Shown here one piece after another: positions 8,568 through 17,912 of a DNA stretch of 43,633 nucleotides. The DNA comes from Acidobacteriota bacterium. Lineage in GTDB: Bacteria > Acidobacteriota > Thermoanaerobaculia > Multivoradales > JAHEKO01. The stretch spans positions 1 to 43,633 of the forward strand of contig JAOTWP010000018.1 of the NCBI GenBank assembly GCA_029862975.1. Direction: 5' to 3'. Within the stretch, counting starts at the first letter, position 1, and every line of letters begins with the position of its first letter. The notes beneath the pieces are model-generated. The model worked only from the letters and a program-made list of their open reading frames with translations, searched no databases and was not told the origin of the DNA. The translations under genes and the position numbers were made by a program.

Positions 8568-11228
8568 TCAGGGAGCGAACCACTTGCTGAGCTTCACCAG
8601 GATCACGTCGTCGGGCGCGGCCGAGAAGAGCTGGCGCAGGCCTTCGCCGAAGCTCCGGTCCGGGAGCAGCGAGCTCTCGGAGCGCGTCTCGTTCCAGACG
8701 ACGAAGAGCGCGGAGCCGGGGCGGTACTCCCAGCGGACGACGAGATTCGAGTTGAAGTCGCGGAAATCGAAGTCCGGGTCGTCGAAGCTGTAGTCGACGG
8801 CGCCGTCGAGATCCTCGTCGACCCGGTAGGTTCCGTCGACGAGGACGATCTGGTCGGGCGTGAAGGTGGCAAAGCGGTCGCGGTAGGCGTCGGCCCGCGG
8901 GTCGGTGATGCGCTTGTGCTCGTCGTAGCGGCCGGTGGCGATGAAGGGCTGGCCGTAGAACTGGACGGTCAGGTTGGGGGTGAGGGCGTAGTCGACGCGC
9001 AGGGTCAGCGCCGTCGTCTCCTGGTCGAGGCGGCCGAAGACGTAGCGCTCGGCGGCGGCGAAGTCGAGGGTCTCGACGTACTGCAGCTCGGGCCGGTTGC
9101 GGCTCCGCGAGCCGCTCAGCGAGAGGCGCAGCGCGTCCGTCGGCCGGTAGACGATGCCCGCCCAGGCTTCGGACGCGTCGCGGCTGCCGTGGTCTCCCAT
9201 GGCCCTCCAGGCACCGAGCTCGCCGCTCACCTTGCGCCGTCGGTCGGTGTCGACCCACACGCTCGATTCCCACTCCCCCGGCCACTTCGACGACGGCCCG
9301 CCGCGCAGCTCGGTGTTGGAGATCGAGCGCTCCTGGCGGGTGACGCCGAAGCCGGCCGCGTACTTGTTGCGAAACTGCGCGTTCGTGTTGACGTTGTAGG
9401 CCGCGCCGAGGAAGTTGCCCGCGGTGTCCCAGTCGAGCCACTGGTTGCCGTTGACGGCGAGCCGGTCGAAGATGCCGAACGGGTCCGGCCGGTGCCAGCC
9501 GACCCAGGTGAACTGGTTGATCCCGTCGGCGCTGCGCATGAAGCCCAGGTCGTTGATCTCGAAGCCCGGCGAGCGCCAGGCGACTCCCGTCTCGAAGCGC
9601 AGGTCGAAGTTGCTGGTGCGCGCGAAGCGCACGGAGCCGGCGTGCCCGGAGAGCGAGGTGCGGGTGGGGTCCACCGACGCCGATTCGTTGTCCGGCCGCT
9701 GAAAGTAGCGCGCCGACGACTCCTGGGCCGCGAGAATGGCCTCCGGGCTGCCGCTGATCCGGCTGCCGAAGACGGCCGCTTGCAGCCGGTAGTCGCGGTC
9801 GCGGAAGTAGCTGCTGAAATCGAGCCCGCCGCTGTAGGCCGACTCGCGCATCCCCGACAGGTGCTCCTCGAGGCTGCGATTGACGGCGGTCAGCATGCCG
9901 CCGACGAGGACGTCGCCGGCGCGGAGGTCCTGCTGCAGCCGGCCCACGAAGTAGTTGGTCTGCGGCTCGACGGTGATCCTGGAGCGCGCGCCGCCCAGGT
10001 CGATCGTCGCTCTCTCCTTCGGGGTGAAGCTCTCGAGCAGCCCGATCGACAGGCCGGAGGCGGTCTTGCCCGAGAGCTTGAAGGCGCCGAGGATCGTCGT
10101 CGTCTCGGGAACGTCGGCGAACCCGCCCTCCGGGACCTCCGGGTCGTGGGCCGGCGACCGGCCGATGCGCCGCGAGTAGAAGAGCTGGTCGCGGGTGAAC
10201 GGGCCGCCGGTGATGGCCGGCGCCAGGGGCAGGGCGAAGATGTTCTTGCCCTCGATGAAGAACGGCCGGCGCTCGGTGAAGAAGGTCTCGAAGGCGGTGA
10301 GGTTGACCTCGGACGGATCGGCCTCGACCTGGCCGAAGTCGGGGTTGACCGTGAAGTCGAGCGTCAGGTTGCTGGTCAGCCCCAGCTTGCCGTCGAGGCC
10401 GAGGTCGAAGTCGTCGCTCCCCCCGTCGCGGAAGGGATCGCCCTCCTCGGCCGCGGAGCTCTCGGTCGAGATCACGCCGTAGGGCAGCAGCTCGATGCGC
10501 CGCTTGGGCTGGAGGTCGCGCAGTCCCCGCAGCTCCCCGAAGTTGCTCACCCAGCCCGTGCGGTCCTTCGGGATGTGCTGCCAGTTGGAGCGCTCCTCGA
10601 GCCGGTAGAGGCGGCGGGTCACCTGCAGCCCCCAGACCTGCTCCTCGGCGGCGCTGAACCGCAGCTGGCTGAGCGGAATCCGGCTCTCGGCGGTCCACCC
10701 GTCGGCGACCACCGCCGCCGCTCCCGTCCACACCGGGTCCCAGCTCGTATCCCAGTGGTTGTCGTTCGAGATGAACTCGTCGCTGCGGGTCCCCGAGAGG
10801 CTGAGCGTGAACGAGAACGCCGTCCGGCGGTCGTGGAAGCTGTCGATGTTGACCTCGATCCAGTCCCCGGGGAACCCGTCGCGGCGGGCGAGCTGCCGGG
10901 TCACGAGGGCCGGATCGTCGGCCAGGTGAAAGGCGAAGTAGAGGGCGTCGTCGTCGTAGACCACCTTGAACCGGGTCTGCTGGCTGGGCTCGATGCCGTC
11001 GGTCGGCTCCCGCTGGACGAAGGAGCCGGACCACTCGACCGTCTCCCAGACCGCATCGTCGAGAAGCCCGTCGACGACCGGCGGCGGGCCCGCGATCCGC
11101 GCCGTCTCGTAGGTCCGCCGGGCGACGGCCTCCTCCGATTGGCCCGCGACGGCCCCCGGCAGCGCGGCCACGAGGGCCGCGGTGATGGCTCTGGCTCTCA
11201 TCTGCCTAAGGACAGCGCGGCAGGGCAT
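8568..11228 (-). CDS. DUF5916-type protein with N-terminal CBM9-like domain and C-terminal outer-membrane beta-barrel
   Basis: PPVVDGLLDDAVWETVEWSGSFVQREPTDGIEPSQQTRFKVVYDDDALYFAFHLAD, then FFTERRPFFIEGKNIFALP and alternating barrel-like strands. Signal peptide at N-terminus. Confidence 0.85.
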   Translation of the reverse strand: MPCRAVLRQMRARAITAALVAALPGAVAGQSEEAVARRTYETARIAGPPPVVDGLLDDAVWETVEWSGSFVQREPTDGIEPSQQTRFKVVYDDDALYFAFHLADDPALVTRQLARRDGFPGDWIEVNIDSFHDRRTAFSFTLSLSGTRSDEFISNDNHWDTSWDPVWTGAAAVVADGWTAESRIPLSQLRFSAAEEQVWGLQVTRRLYRLEERSNWQHIPKDRTGWVSNFGELRGLRDLQPKRRIELLPYGVISTESSAAEEGDPFRDGGSDDFDLGLDGKLGLTSNLTLDFTVNPDFGQVEADPSEVNLTAFETFFTERRPFFIEGKNIFALPLAPAITGGPFTRDQLFYSRRIGRSPAHDPEVPEGGFADVPETTTILGAFKLSGKTASGLSIGLLESFTPKERATIDLGGARSRITVEPQTNYFVGRLQQDLRAGDVLVGGMLTAVNRSLEEHLSGMRESAYSGGLDFSSYFRDRDYRLQAAVFGSRISGSPEAILAAQESSARYFQRPDNESASVDPTRTSLSGHAGSVRFARTSNFDLRFETGVAWRSPGFEINDLGFMRSADGINQFTWVGWHRPDPFGIFDRLAVNGNQWLDWDTAGNFLGAAYNVNTNAQFRNKYAAGFGVTRQERSISNTELRGGPSSKWPGEWESSVWVDTDRRRKVSGELGAWRAMGDHGSRDASEAWAGIVYRPTDALRLSLSGSRSRNRPELQYVETLDFAAAERYVFGRLDQETTALTLRVDYALTPNLTVQFYGQPFIATGRYDEHKRITDPRADAYRDRFATFTPDQIVLVDGTYRVDEDLDGAVDYSFDDPDFDFRDFNSNLVVRWEYRPGSALFVVWNETRSESSLLPDRSFGEGLRQLFSAAPDDVILVKLSKWFAP

Positions 11229-11307
11229 CCGTCACCCGGGACACCTCCCGCGCTCCCAACGTTCATACGGACGAACCCTCCCGAGGGTTGGCCTCGCGGC
11301 GGACGGG

Positions 11308-12552
11308 TCAGGGCACGGTCGAGGACCAGGCCGACGTGTCGCCGGACTCGAAGCCGTCCGCGAAGAGGTCGAGCTCCGGTCGAATGACGAAGAGCCCCTC
11401 GCCCGTGTCGGTGACGATCACGAGCCCGCTGTCGAAGAACGGGAACGTCGTCCACGCGCCGCTGAAGTTGTTCGAGTCGCTCGTCGGCCGGGTGTCGAGA
11501 AACGCCACTTCGGTCAGCTCGCCGACGGAGAGATCGCCCATCTCGAGAACGCGGAAGCCGGCGCGGTAGTTGCCCTGGAAGACGTGATTGCCGCGCACGT
11601 ACTGGTTGTGATCGGTGGCGAAGGTGGTCGCCGTGTAGGTGCCGGCGAGCGACGGATCGTCGAGGTCCTGGATGTCGAAGACGTAGGTCTTGGTGTTGGT
11701 GCCGTTCTGCTCGTCGCCTTCGTCGCCGTGGATGTAGTAGCGCTGGTCTTCCGTCGTCCACCCCTGATGGGATATCGAGGCTCCGGGATACGGGGTCGAC
11801 GAGAGGGTCACCGGATTGAGCTTGTCGGTGACGTCGACGATTGCCACGAGACCCGTGAGGTCGGCCGCGACGCAGATCTCCTGGCCCTGGTGAGCGACGT
11901 CCGGACCGTTGTAGACCTGGCACACGGCATCGTGGATGTTGCCCGCCTCGCTGTAGCAGCCGGCGAAGACGGGCAGGGTCGGAGTGCTGACGTCGATCAT
12001 GTGCAGACCGCCGCTGCAGGTGTCGTCCGAGACCGGGTAGGCGAAGCCGGTCTCGGGGTTGATGGCGATGTTGTGGGCATCCGAGATCCCGTTGTAGTGC
12101 GCCGTCTCGGCGAAGATCACGGGCGGCGTCACGACGTCGCGCAGCTGCGACAGGTCGAACACCTGCATTCCGTGCCCGGAGGTGTCGGCGGTGACGAAGG
12201 CATGATCGGCGTACACCTTGACGTCTCGGATGAAGGTGGCGAGCCCGTTGTGCGCCGGCAGCGTGCCGACGACGACCGGAGCCTCCGGGTCCGCGAGACT
12301 CACGAAGATGGTCCCCTCGTTGGCCGCGACCAGCGCGTACTCGACGCCGGTCTGCGGATCCTCCCACCCCCAGTTGTCCGACGCCGCGGCGGTGCCGAGC
12401 TCGGCCGAGGAGAGATGGGACATCAACGTGACGTTGCTGCAGGGATAGATGCCCGCCATGCCGTCGACGCAGGGTATCGCCTGCCCGAAGGCGCCGGCCG
12501 CGGCCCCGAAAACGGCCACCACGAGGGTGGCAGCGAATCTGATTGTCATCAT
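11308..12552 (-). CDS. Choice-of-anchor B family (LVIVD repeat) secreted protein with C-terminal FADGFESGDTSAWSSTVP tag
   Basis: MMTIRFAATLVVAVFGAAAGAFGQ signal peptide; CSNVTLMSHLSSAELG..NWGWEDPQTGVEYALVAANEGTIFVSLADPEAPVVVG. ATG at 12552 with upstream GGAGG. C-terminal tag. Confidence 0.88.
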   Translation of the reverse strand: MMTIRFAATLVVAVFGAAAGAFGQAIPCVDGMAGIYPCSNVTLMSHLSSAELGTAAASDNWGWEDPQTGVEYALVAANEGTIFVSLADPEAPVVVGTLPAHNGLATFIRDVKVYADHAFVTADTSGHGMQVFDLSQLRDVVTPPVIFAETAHYNGISDAHNIAINPETGFAYPVSDDTCSGGLHMIDVSTPTLPVFAGCYSEAGNIHDAVCQVYNGPDVAHQGQEICVAADLTGLVAIVDVTDKLNPVTLSSTPYPGASISHQGWTTEDQRYYIHGDEGDEQNGTNTKTYVFDIQDLDDPSLAGTYTATTFATDHNQYVRGNHVFQGNYRAGFRVLEMGDLSVGELTEVAFLDTRPTSDSNNFSGAWTTFPFFDSGLVIVTDTGEGLFVIRPELDLFADGFESGDTSAWSSTVP

Positions 12553-12638
12553 GCACCTCCGGTTGTACGCCTGGAGCTCAGGTGGCTTGACCCTACCTGA
12601 TTGCGGCCTCGCCAGCCGCGAGCCGATCCATCCGCCGG

Positions 12639-14411
12639 CTACGGCACGGCGCCCGACCAGGCCGAGGTGTCCCCGGACTCGAAACCGTCCGCGAAGACGT
12701 CCGCGATCTGGAAGAAGGTCATCATGCCGAGCGCCGAGTGCTCGAGGATGTGGCAGTGCGCGAGCCAGCCGCCCGACGTCGCGTCGCCGGGGACCTTGCC
12801 GGACGCGGCGATCCGCCCGACTCTCCCCTTGTCGCGAAAGTTGACGGCGAAGCGCCCGATGCTCCAGCTGTGCCCCGGAACCGTTCCCGGGCGGCGCTTG
12901 ATCAGGAAGGTGTCCTTGTTCTCGAGGTGGGTCGCGGGCTCGACGTAGTTGCGCTCGGGGTCGTTCGGGAAGTCCAGGTCGACGAACTCGGTCTCGATGT
13001 GCTGGAACCCCCAGCCGTGGGTGTGGAAATTGTGATGGGAGCCGGTGAGGTTCTTCACCTCCCAGACGTAGGTCCCGTGGGTCGTGACCGAGTGGACGTC
13101 GCGGGGCGTCAGAGCCTCGAACGGCTTGCCGGGGGCCTGGACGAAGAAGACGACCTCGCCGGTCTCCCAGTCGGGGATCGTGTGTCCCATGACCAGCGGA
13201 AGGGTCGGTGCGTCGGTGGTGTCGATCCTGGTGAGCGTGGTCAGAGGATCCGGCGGCACCCACTCCACGGCGCCGGGCGGGCCCTCGACGACGACCAGGG
13301 CGAAGTGGATGACCTCGTTCGTCCCGTCGGGGACGTCATGGGCCAGGACGACGGTACCGTCGGGCAGGAACTCGACGCTATGGCGGCCCCGTTGGGTATC
13401 GTGCCAGGCCCAGGTGACGGGATCCCCCTCGGCCAGGACGAGGACGACGTCCGCGCGCTCGCCCGGGCTCAGCAGCAGACCGGTCGTCGGATCGGGGTCG
13501 GACTCGTGCCTGGTGCCGGGGTCACCCGAGAACGGCGGCGTACCGAATCCCGAGGGCGGAACCAGGATCGCGTGCTCGATCAAGCCTTGATCGCCGCCGA
13601 TCCGCCACATCGGGACGAACGGAATCGACACCCGCATGAAGCGGGCGTTGGCGACGTTGAGAACTCGCAGCCGGTGCGGCACGCCGCGCTCCATCGTGAG
13701 GGTGGGGAATCTCGCGCCGTTCAGCAGGAAGGCGTTGCCCTCGCGCCCGTTGAGCTGCTCGATCGCCACCTCCTCGCGGGTGCCCAGGAATGGCTCCACG
13801 ATCTGGCCGTCGTCGTCGAGCCAGACGTCGTCGAGCATCAGAACGTGCTCGTTCCCGGGCAGGTCCAATTCGCCGTCCTCGAGCGGGTCGTGAACGATGA
13901 GCGCGCCGTAGAGGCCCTTCTCCACCTGCACGTGGGTCTGGACGTGGGGGTGGTACCAGAACGTGCCCGCGAAGAGGAGAGGAAACTCGTATCGAAACGT
14001 GCCTCCCGGGGGCACGGCGCCTTGGGAGATGTTGCTGCCGTCCATGTTGGCCGGAGTCTCGAGGCCGTGCCAGTGGATGGTGGTGTCGACCGGCAGGTCG
14101 TTGCAGAGATGGACGATCAGCGTGTCGCCGACGTTGGCCTCGATCATCGGTCCCGGAAGAACGCCGTTGTAGGTGAAGACCGCGGTGTCGTTGCCGGTGT
14201 TGAAGTCCCACACCGCCTCGCGCGCGGTGAGGAAGATCTCGACCACCTCGGGATCCGGGTTCACGTCCTCGGCCAGGGCCGGCCGAACGACCCCTTCGAA
14301 GCTGGCCGGGGCCGCGATGCTCCCCGGATCGCAGACGCCTGCGGAGGCGCCGGCGCCGAGAGCGCCAGAGAGCAGCAGGGCGAACGAGAGATGTCGTGGA
14401 TTCGTCGTCAA
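12639..14411 (-). CDS. Multicopper oxidase (laccase-like), exported, with C-terminal FADGFESGDTSAWSGAVP tag
   Basis: Copper motifs IHWHGLE, FWYHPHVQTH, HHNFHTHGW, WLAHCHILEHSALGM. A TTG start at 14411 with GGAGG 5 nt upstream fits the signal peptide better than the ORF start at 14603. Confidence 0.88.
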   Translation of the reverse strand: MTTNPRHLSFALLLSGALGAGASAGVCDPGSIAAPASFEGVVRPALAEDVNPDPEVVEIFLTAREAVWDFNTGNDTAVFTYNGVLPGPMIEANVGDTLIVHLCNDLPVDTTIHWHGLETPANMDGSNISQGAVPPGGTFRYEFPLLFAGTFWYHPHVQTHVQVEKGLYGALIVHDPLEDGELDLPGNEHVLMLDDVWLDDDGQIVEPFLGTREEVAIEQLNGREGNAFLLNGARFPTLTMERGVPHRLRVLNVANARFMRVSIPFVPMWRIGGDQGLIEHAILVPPSGFGTPPFSGDPGTRHESDPDPTTGLLLSPGERADVVLVLAEGDPVTWAWHDTQRGRHSVEFLPDGTVVLAHDVPDGTNEVIHFALVVVEGPPGAVEWVPPDPLTTLTRIDTTDAPTLPLVMGHTIPDWETGEVVFFVQAPGKPFEALTPRDVHSVTTHGTYVWEVKNLTGSHHNFHTHGWGFQHIETEFVDLDFPNDPERNYVEPATHLENKDTFLIKRRPGTVPGHSWSIGRFAVNFRDKGRVGRIAASGKVPGDATSGGWLAHCHILEHSALGMMTFFQIADVFADGFESGDTSAWSGAVP

Positions 14412-14597
14412 CGCGTCCTCCCGCGCGGAGCGAGGAGGCGACCCGTCGTTGCCCACGCCGGCGCAGCTTCCGCCGGTTGCCGCCGCTGCAGCCGCCCGCT
14501 CTCTCGCTCGAACCGGGGCCAGTCTACCAGCCGCCCCGCGACGCGCTCCATTGACGGCGTCGCCACTCCGGGCCATCCTGCAGCGGTCCCGCTGCCC

Positions 14598-15941
14598 GTG
14601 CAAAGGAAGAGGCCTGCCCTGAGCGAACGAAGTCTCCTTGCCGTCCTGATGGCCGTCGCCCTGGCCGGCGTCTCGTCTGCGCAGACGGGCGCGCCGCCGC
14701 CGGCGGCGGGATTCGAGTTCCAGGCGAACACCAACACCACCGGGGCGCAGACCGCGCCGGACGTGGCGGCCCGGGCGGACGGCAGTTTCGTCGTAGTCTG
14801 GGAGAGCGACGTGTCATCGGGCGACGATAGCGACGGGACCAGCGTCCAGGTTCGTCGCTTCGCCGCCGATGGCGCACCCCTCGACCCCGCCGAAGTGCAG
14901 GTCAACACGTTCACGACCGGCCCTCAGAGAGCTGCGGCCGTCGGTGCGCGGCCGGACGGCTCGTTCGTCGTGAGCTGGGCGAGCGGCGCGGTGGGCAGCG
15001 AGGACATCCTGGCGCGCCGCTTCGCCGCCGACGGCACGCCTCTCGACCCCGCGGACTTCATTGCCAACACCTACACCTCGAGCTCCCAGAGCCGACCCGA
15101 AGTGAGCGTCGACGCCGCTGGCAACTTCGTGCTGACCTGGTCGAGCCTCGGCTCGCTCGGAAACGACGGTGACGGCGAGAGCATCCAGGCGCGGCGCTAT
15201 GCGGCCGATGGCACGCCGCTCGACGCGACCGAGTTCCAGGTCAACACCGTGACCGCGTCCAACCAGTTCGATCCCCATGTCGCCTTCACTCCGGGCGGTG
15301 ACTTCGTCGTCGTCTGGAGCACGGACACCGCCGTCCGCGGCCGGCGCTTCGCCGCCGACGGCACACCGCTCGACGCCTCCGACTTCGATGCCAGCACGGC
15401 GGGCGTCTTCACGTTCTCATCGAGCGTCGACACCACGTCCGACGACGGTTTCGTCGTGGCGTGGGGCTCCTTCGCCGGCGGCCCGGAGGACCCGGAGATC
15501 GAGGCTCGGCGCTTCGCGGCGGACGCGACGCCGCTCGACCCGACCGAGTTCCGGGTCAACGCTCTGACGGCGGGCGGCCAGATCCCCGGAGTCGTCACCG
15601 CGGCCCCGGACGACAGCTTCGTCGTCTCCTTCGCGAGCGACGGCTCCTTCGGCGACGACACGTCCGCCGACAGCGCTCAAGCGCGGCAGTACCGTGCCGA
15701 CGGCACCGCGGTCGAGGCGAACGAGTTTCAGCTCAACTCCTACACGACCCAGGCGCAGAACGTGCCACGCATCGACATCCTGACCTCGGGCGATCTCGTC
15801 GCCGTCTGGCCCAGCCAGGGCTCCCTGGGCGACGACGACGACAACTGGAGCGTTCAGGTCCGGCGCTTTCTGCTGCGCCAGATCTTCGCCGACGGGTTCG
15901 AGTCCGGCGACACGAGCGCCTGGTCGGGCACCGTTCCCTGA
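14598..15941 (+). CDS. Secreted repeat (beta-propeller-like) protein with C-terminal FADGFESGDTSAWSGTVP tag
   Basis: Tail of the 12738..15941 ORF; signal peptide SLLAVLMAVALAGVSSAQ; repeats of RRFAADGTPLDPxxFQVNT..PDGSFVVxWxS. GTG start at 14598 is tentative. Confidence 0.78.
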   Translation: MQRKRPALSERSLLAVLMAVALAGVSSAQTGAPPPAAGFEFQANTNTTGAQTAPDVAARADGSFVVVWESDVSSGDDSDGTSVQVRRFAADGAPLDPAEVQVNTFTTGPQRAAAVGARPDGSFVVSWASGAVGSEDILARRFAADGTPLDPADFIANTYTSSSQSRPEVSVDAAGNFVLTWSSLGSLGNDGDGESIQARRYAADGTPLDATEFQVNTVTASNQFDPHVAFTPGGDFVVVWSTDTAVRGRRFAADGTPLDASDFDASTAGVFTFSSSVDTTSDDGFVVAWGSFAGGPEDPEIEARRFAADATPLDPTEFRVNALTAGGQIPGVVTAAPDDSFVVSFASDGSFGDDTSADSAQARQYRADGTAVEANEFQLNSYTTQAQNVPRIDILTSGDLVAVWPSQGSLGDDDDNWSVQVRRFLLRQIFADGFESGDTSAWSGTVP

Positions 15942-16032
15942 AGCTCGTTCCCTACGGAGTCGATCCCCCCCGCCGCCATTTCGCCGGCGCTCTGGAGCCT
16001 CTGGCTCGCGCAGCGGTGCTCGGCCGGTGTCC

Positions 16033-16203
16033 ATGAAGAACGATCCGCGGCGGATGCACCGGGAGATGTCCGATATTCGCGAGCTTCTTCGAGTGACGGA
16101 CCTCGATCGGGAAGAGGTCCGCGCGTATTTCGAGAAGCACGGGATGCTAGCCTTGTGGGATGAGCTCGCGGCCGACGATGACCCTCGCCCACCTCGAGCG
16201 TGA
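16033..16203 (+). CDS. Small hypothetical protein (56 aa)
   Basis: ATG AAG AAC ... TGA translates to MKNDPRRMHREMSDIRELLRVTDLDREEVRAYFEKHGMLALWDELAADDDPRPPRA. Balanced composition unlike GC-skewed noise; below the length cutoff of the supplied track. Confidence 0.4.
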   Translation: MKNDPRRMHREMSDIRELLRVTDLDREEVRAYFEKHGMLALWDELAADDDPRPPRA

Positions 16204-16366
16204 CCTGCCGACGACGCGGCGCGACGTCGAGGCGTTGAGGCGCGCAGCGGAGGTGGTGCCGGTGGATCCGATGGCGGCCGTTCAGATCCTCGCCGACGCG
16301 CTGCCTGCCGCGGCCAGGAGACCGCGCACCGACACGGCGATCGGCCGTCTTCAGTTCGAGCTCTGA
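16160..16366 (+). CDS. Small hypothetical protein (68 aa) overlapping the preceding small ORF
   Basis: MSSRPTMTLAHLERDLPTTRRDVEALRRAAEVVPVDPMAAVQILADALPAAARRP; overlaps 16033-16203 in another frame. Confidence 0.35.
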   Translation: MSSRPTMTLAHLERDLPTTRRDVEALRRAAEVVPVDPMAAVQILADALPAAARRPRTDTAIGRLQFEL

Positions 16367-16471
16367 AGACGCGCTCCCAGGTCGCGCACTCCTGCGGCCG
16401 GGCCGCTCCCTTTCGGTCGGCAATCCGCGGGGGGCGTATTCACCCGGGCAGCCGCAGGATCCGCCCGGCGT

Positions 16472-17173
16472 CTACTCCGGGGACGAGGCGCGGGTGGCCT
16501 CCACCCAGGCCCACAGCTGGGTCAGCTCCTCGCCGGTCAGCTCGCCGCGGTAGGCCGGCATCGAGAGCAGCTGGCGGCGCCAGAAGGTCCGCACCAGCGG
16601 GTTGGCGGCCAGGCGCCGGCTCGTGCCGTCGAGCACCCATTCGCGGAACTCCGCCTCGTCGCGCACGAGGTCGCTGAAATTGCCGCCCAGAAACCCGGGC
16701 ACGAAGCCGCCGAGCGAGCCGGGATTGGGCATGCCGCCCGAGCCCTCGGGACCGTGGCACGAGTGGCAGCCCTGGCGGCGCGCCAGCTCGCGCCCCGCCG
16801 CAGCCGCCTCGCCGCCGGCCGGCTCGACGCCCTCCACGGCGCAGGCAAACGCCGTCAGGTCGGCGATCTCGCGCTCCGACAGTGCCTCCCCGTAGGCCGG
16901 CATGCGCACTCGCTGGCCGGCGAGGCGCTCCGACGCCCGCGGGTCCTCGAGCCATGCGACCGGGGCCCCGAACCGCACCAGCTCCTCGATCTGCCCTCGG
17001 TCTTTCGCGTACATCATCGCGTTGCCGGAAGCGAACCTGGGCACCGTTCCCCAGCGGCTGCCGGGGTTGGGGATCTCGCGCGCGCCGAACGGCCGATGAC
17101 AGCCCATGCAGCCAGCCTCCTCGGCGAGGAGGCGGCCACGCAGGATGGGGTTGAGCTCCCGGCGCCACAGCAC
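16472..17173 (-). CDS. Di-heme c-type cytochrome (membrane-anchored; true start likely upstream of 17173)
   Basis: Two CXXCH motifs (CMGCH, CHSCH), with distal Met candidates such as VRMPAYGEALSEREI and LSMPAYRGELTGEEL. The frame upstream of 17173 encodes RRRLLIALLAAAVLAAAALPVLRQVLWRREL, a signal anchor, with no ATG. Confidence 0.85.
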   Translation of the reverse strand: MLWRRELNPILRGRLLAEEAGCMGCHRPFGAREIPNPGSRWGTVPRFASGNAMMYAKDRGQIEELVRFGAPVAWLEDPRASERLAGQRVRMPAYGEALSEREIADLTAFACAVEGVEPAGGEAAAAGRELARRQGCHSCHGPEGSGGMPNPGSLGGFVPGFLGGNFSDLVRDEAEFREWVLDGTSRRLAANPLVRTFWRRQLLSMPAYRGELTGEELTQLWAWVEATRASSPE

Positions 17174-17270
17174 CTGGCGCAGAACCGGCAGCGCGGCAGC
17201 GGCCAGGACGGCGGCCGCCAGCAGCGCGATCAGGAGGCGGCGGCGCGCGGACAGAGGTCTGCGCCGATCC

Positions 17271-17633
17271 TCAGCCGGCGGCCCTGGCGGCGGTGACGGT
17301 CACCAGCTTCATGCCGTCCTTCTCGCTCAGCACTCCCTTCACCTCGGCCTTCTCGCCGGCCAGGTCCTTGAGCGCCTCGTAGGGAGCGCCTTCCTTGTGG
17401 TCGGCCGCCAGCAGCACGAGGTCTCCCTCGCTGGTGAGCAGTCCCATCGGCTGCCCGTTCTTCACGCAGCTCTTGGCGCACCCGGCGTGGTCCGCACCGT
17501 GAGCTCCCTGGCTGAGATAGCACGCGAGATCCACCACTTCGCCGGTCCAGCTGCCTTGGTCCGGCTGCGCCAGCGCTCCGAGGGCGAAGGTCAAGGCGAG
17601 CGCCACCACCGATACTACGATCTTCCGTTTCAT
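17271..17633 (-). CDS. Small secreted protein with conserved cysteines
   Basis: Signal peptide MKRKIVVSVVALALTFALGALAQ, then WTGEVVDLACYLSQGAHGADHAGCAKSCVKNGQPMGLL. Upstream AGCTC/GAAAGGAGCTG RBS-like region. Confidence 0.78.
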   Translation of the reverse strand: MKRKIVVSVVALALTFALGALAQPDQGSWTGEVVDLACYLSQGAHGADHAGCAKSCVKNGQPMGLLTSEGDLVLLAADHKEGAPYEALKDLAGEKAEVKGVLSEKDGMKLVTVTAARAAG

Positions 17634-17753
17634 TGTCAGCTCCTTTCGAGGCCTCGATCATAGCGCAGACCGCGGGTGCCCGCCGCGCTCGACTCCCGGA
17701 GCTTCTTTTGCCAGGATCGGCGCCGCGGCACGGCGGCCACCGGCGACGCCGCG

Positions 17754-17855
17754 GTCGAGGAGATCTACGCAGGCCCCAAGGCCGCGCTGCGGCCGATCCA
17801 TGACCGGGTGATGCAGGCGATCGAGCAGCTCGGACCCTTCGAGATCGCGCCCTCC
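17754..17855 (+). pseudogene. Possible DUF5655/DUF1801-like fragment fused in frame upstream of the CPBP gene
   Basis: Translation VEEIYAGPKAALRPIHDRVMQAIEQLGPFEIAPS resembles the segment YF.G....LRPIYD.L...V..LGPDVE.APK of that family, with no further domain. Confidence 0.35.
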
Positions 17856-17912
17856 TCCGAGCTCGCCCCTACCTTGGGCGCCGCGCCATCTGTCACAATC
17901 GCTGGCAGCACG

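Noticed and set aside
4382-8590. 1402-aa plus-strand ORF
   Set aside because: Antisense to ileS and the tRNA-like element; Arg/Val/Asp-rich composition typical of shadow ORFs in high-GC DNA. Only the 7935-8507 methyltransferase, in another frame, is credible there.
8916-11387. 823-aa plus-strand ORF
   Set aside because: Shadow ORF antisense to the DUF5916-type gene; low-complexity composition.
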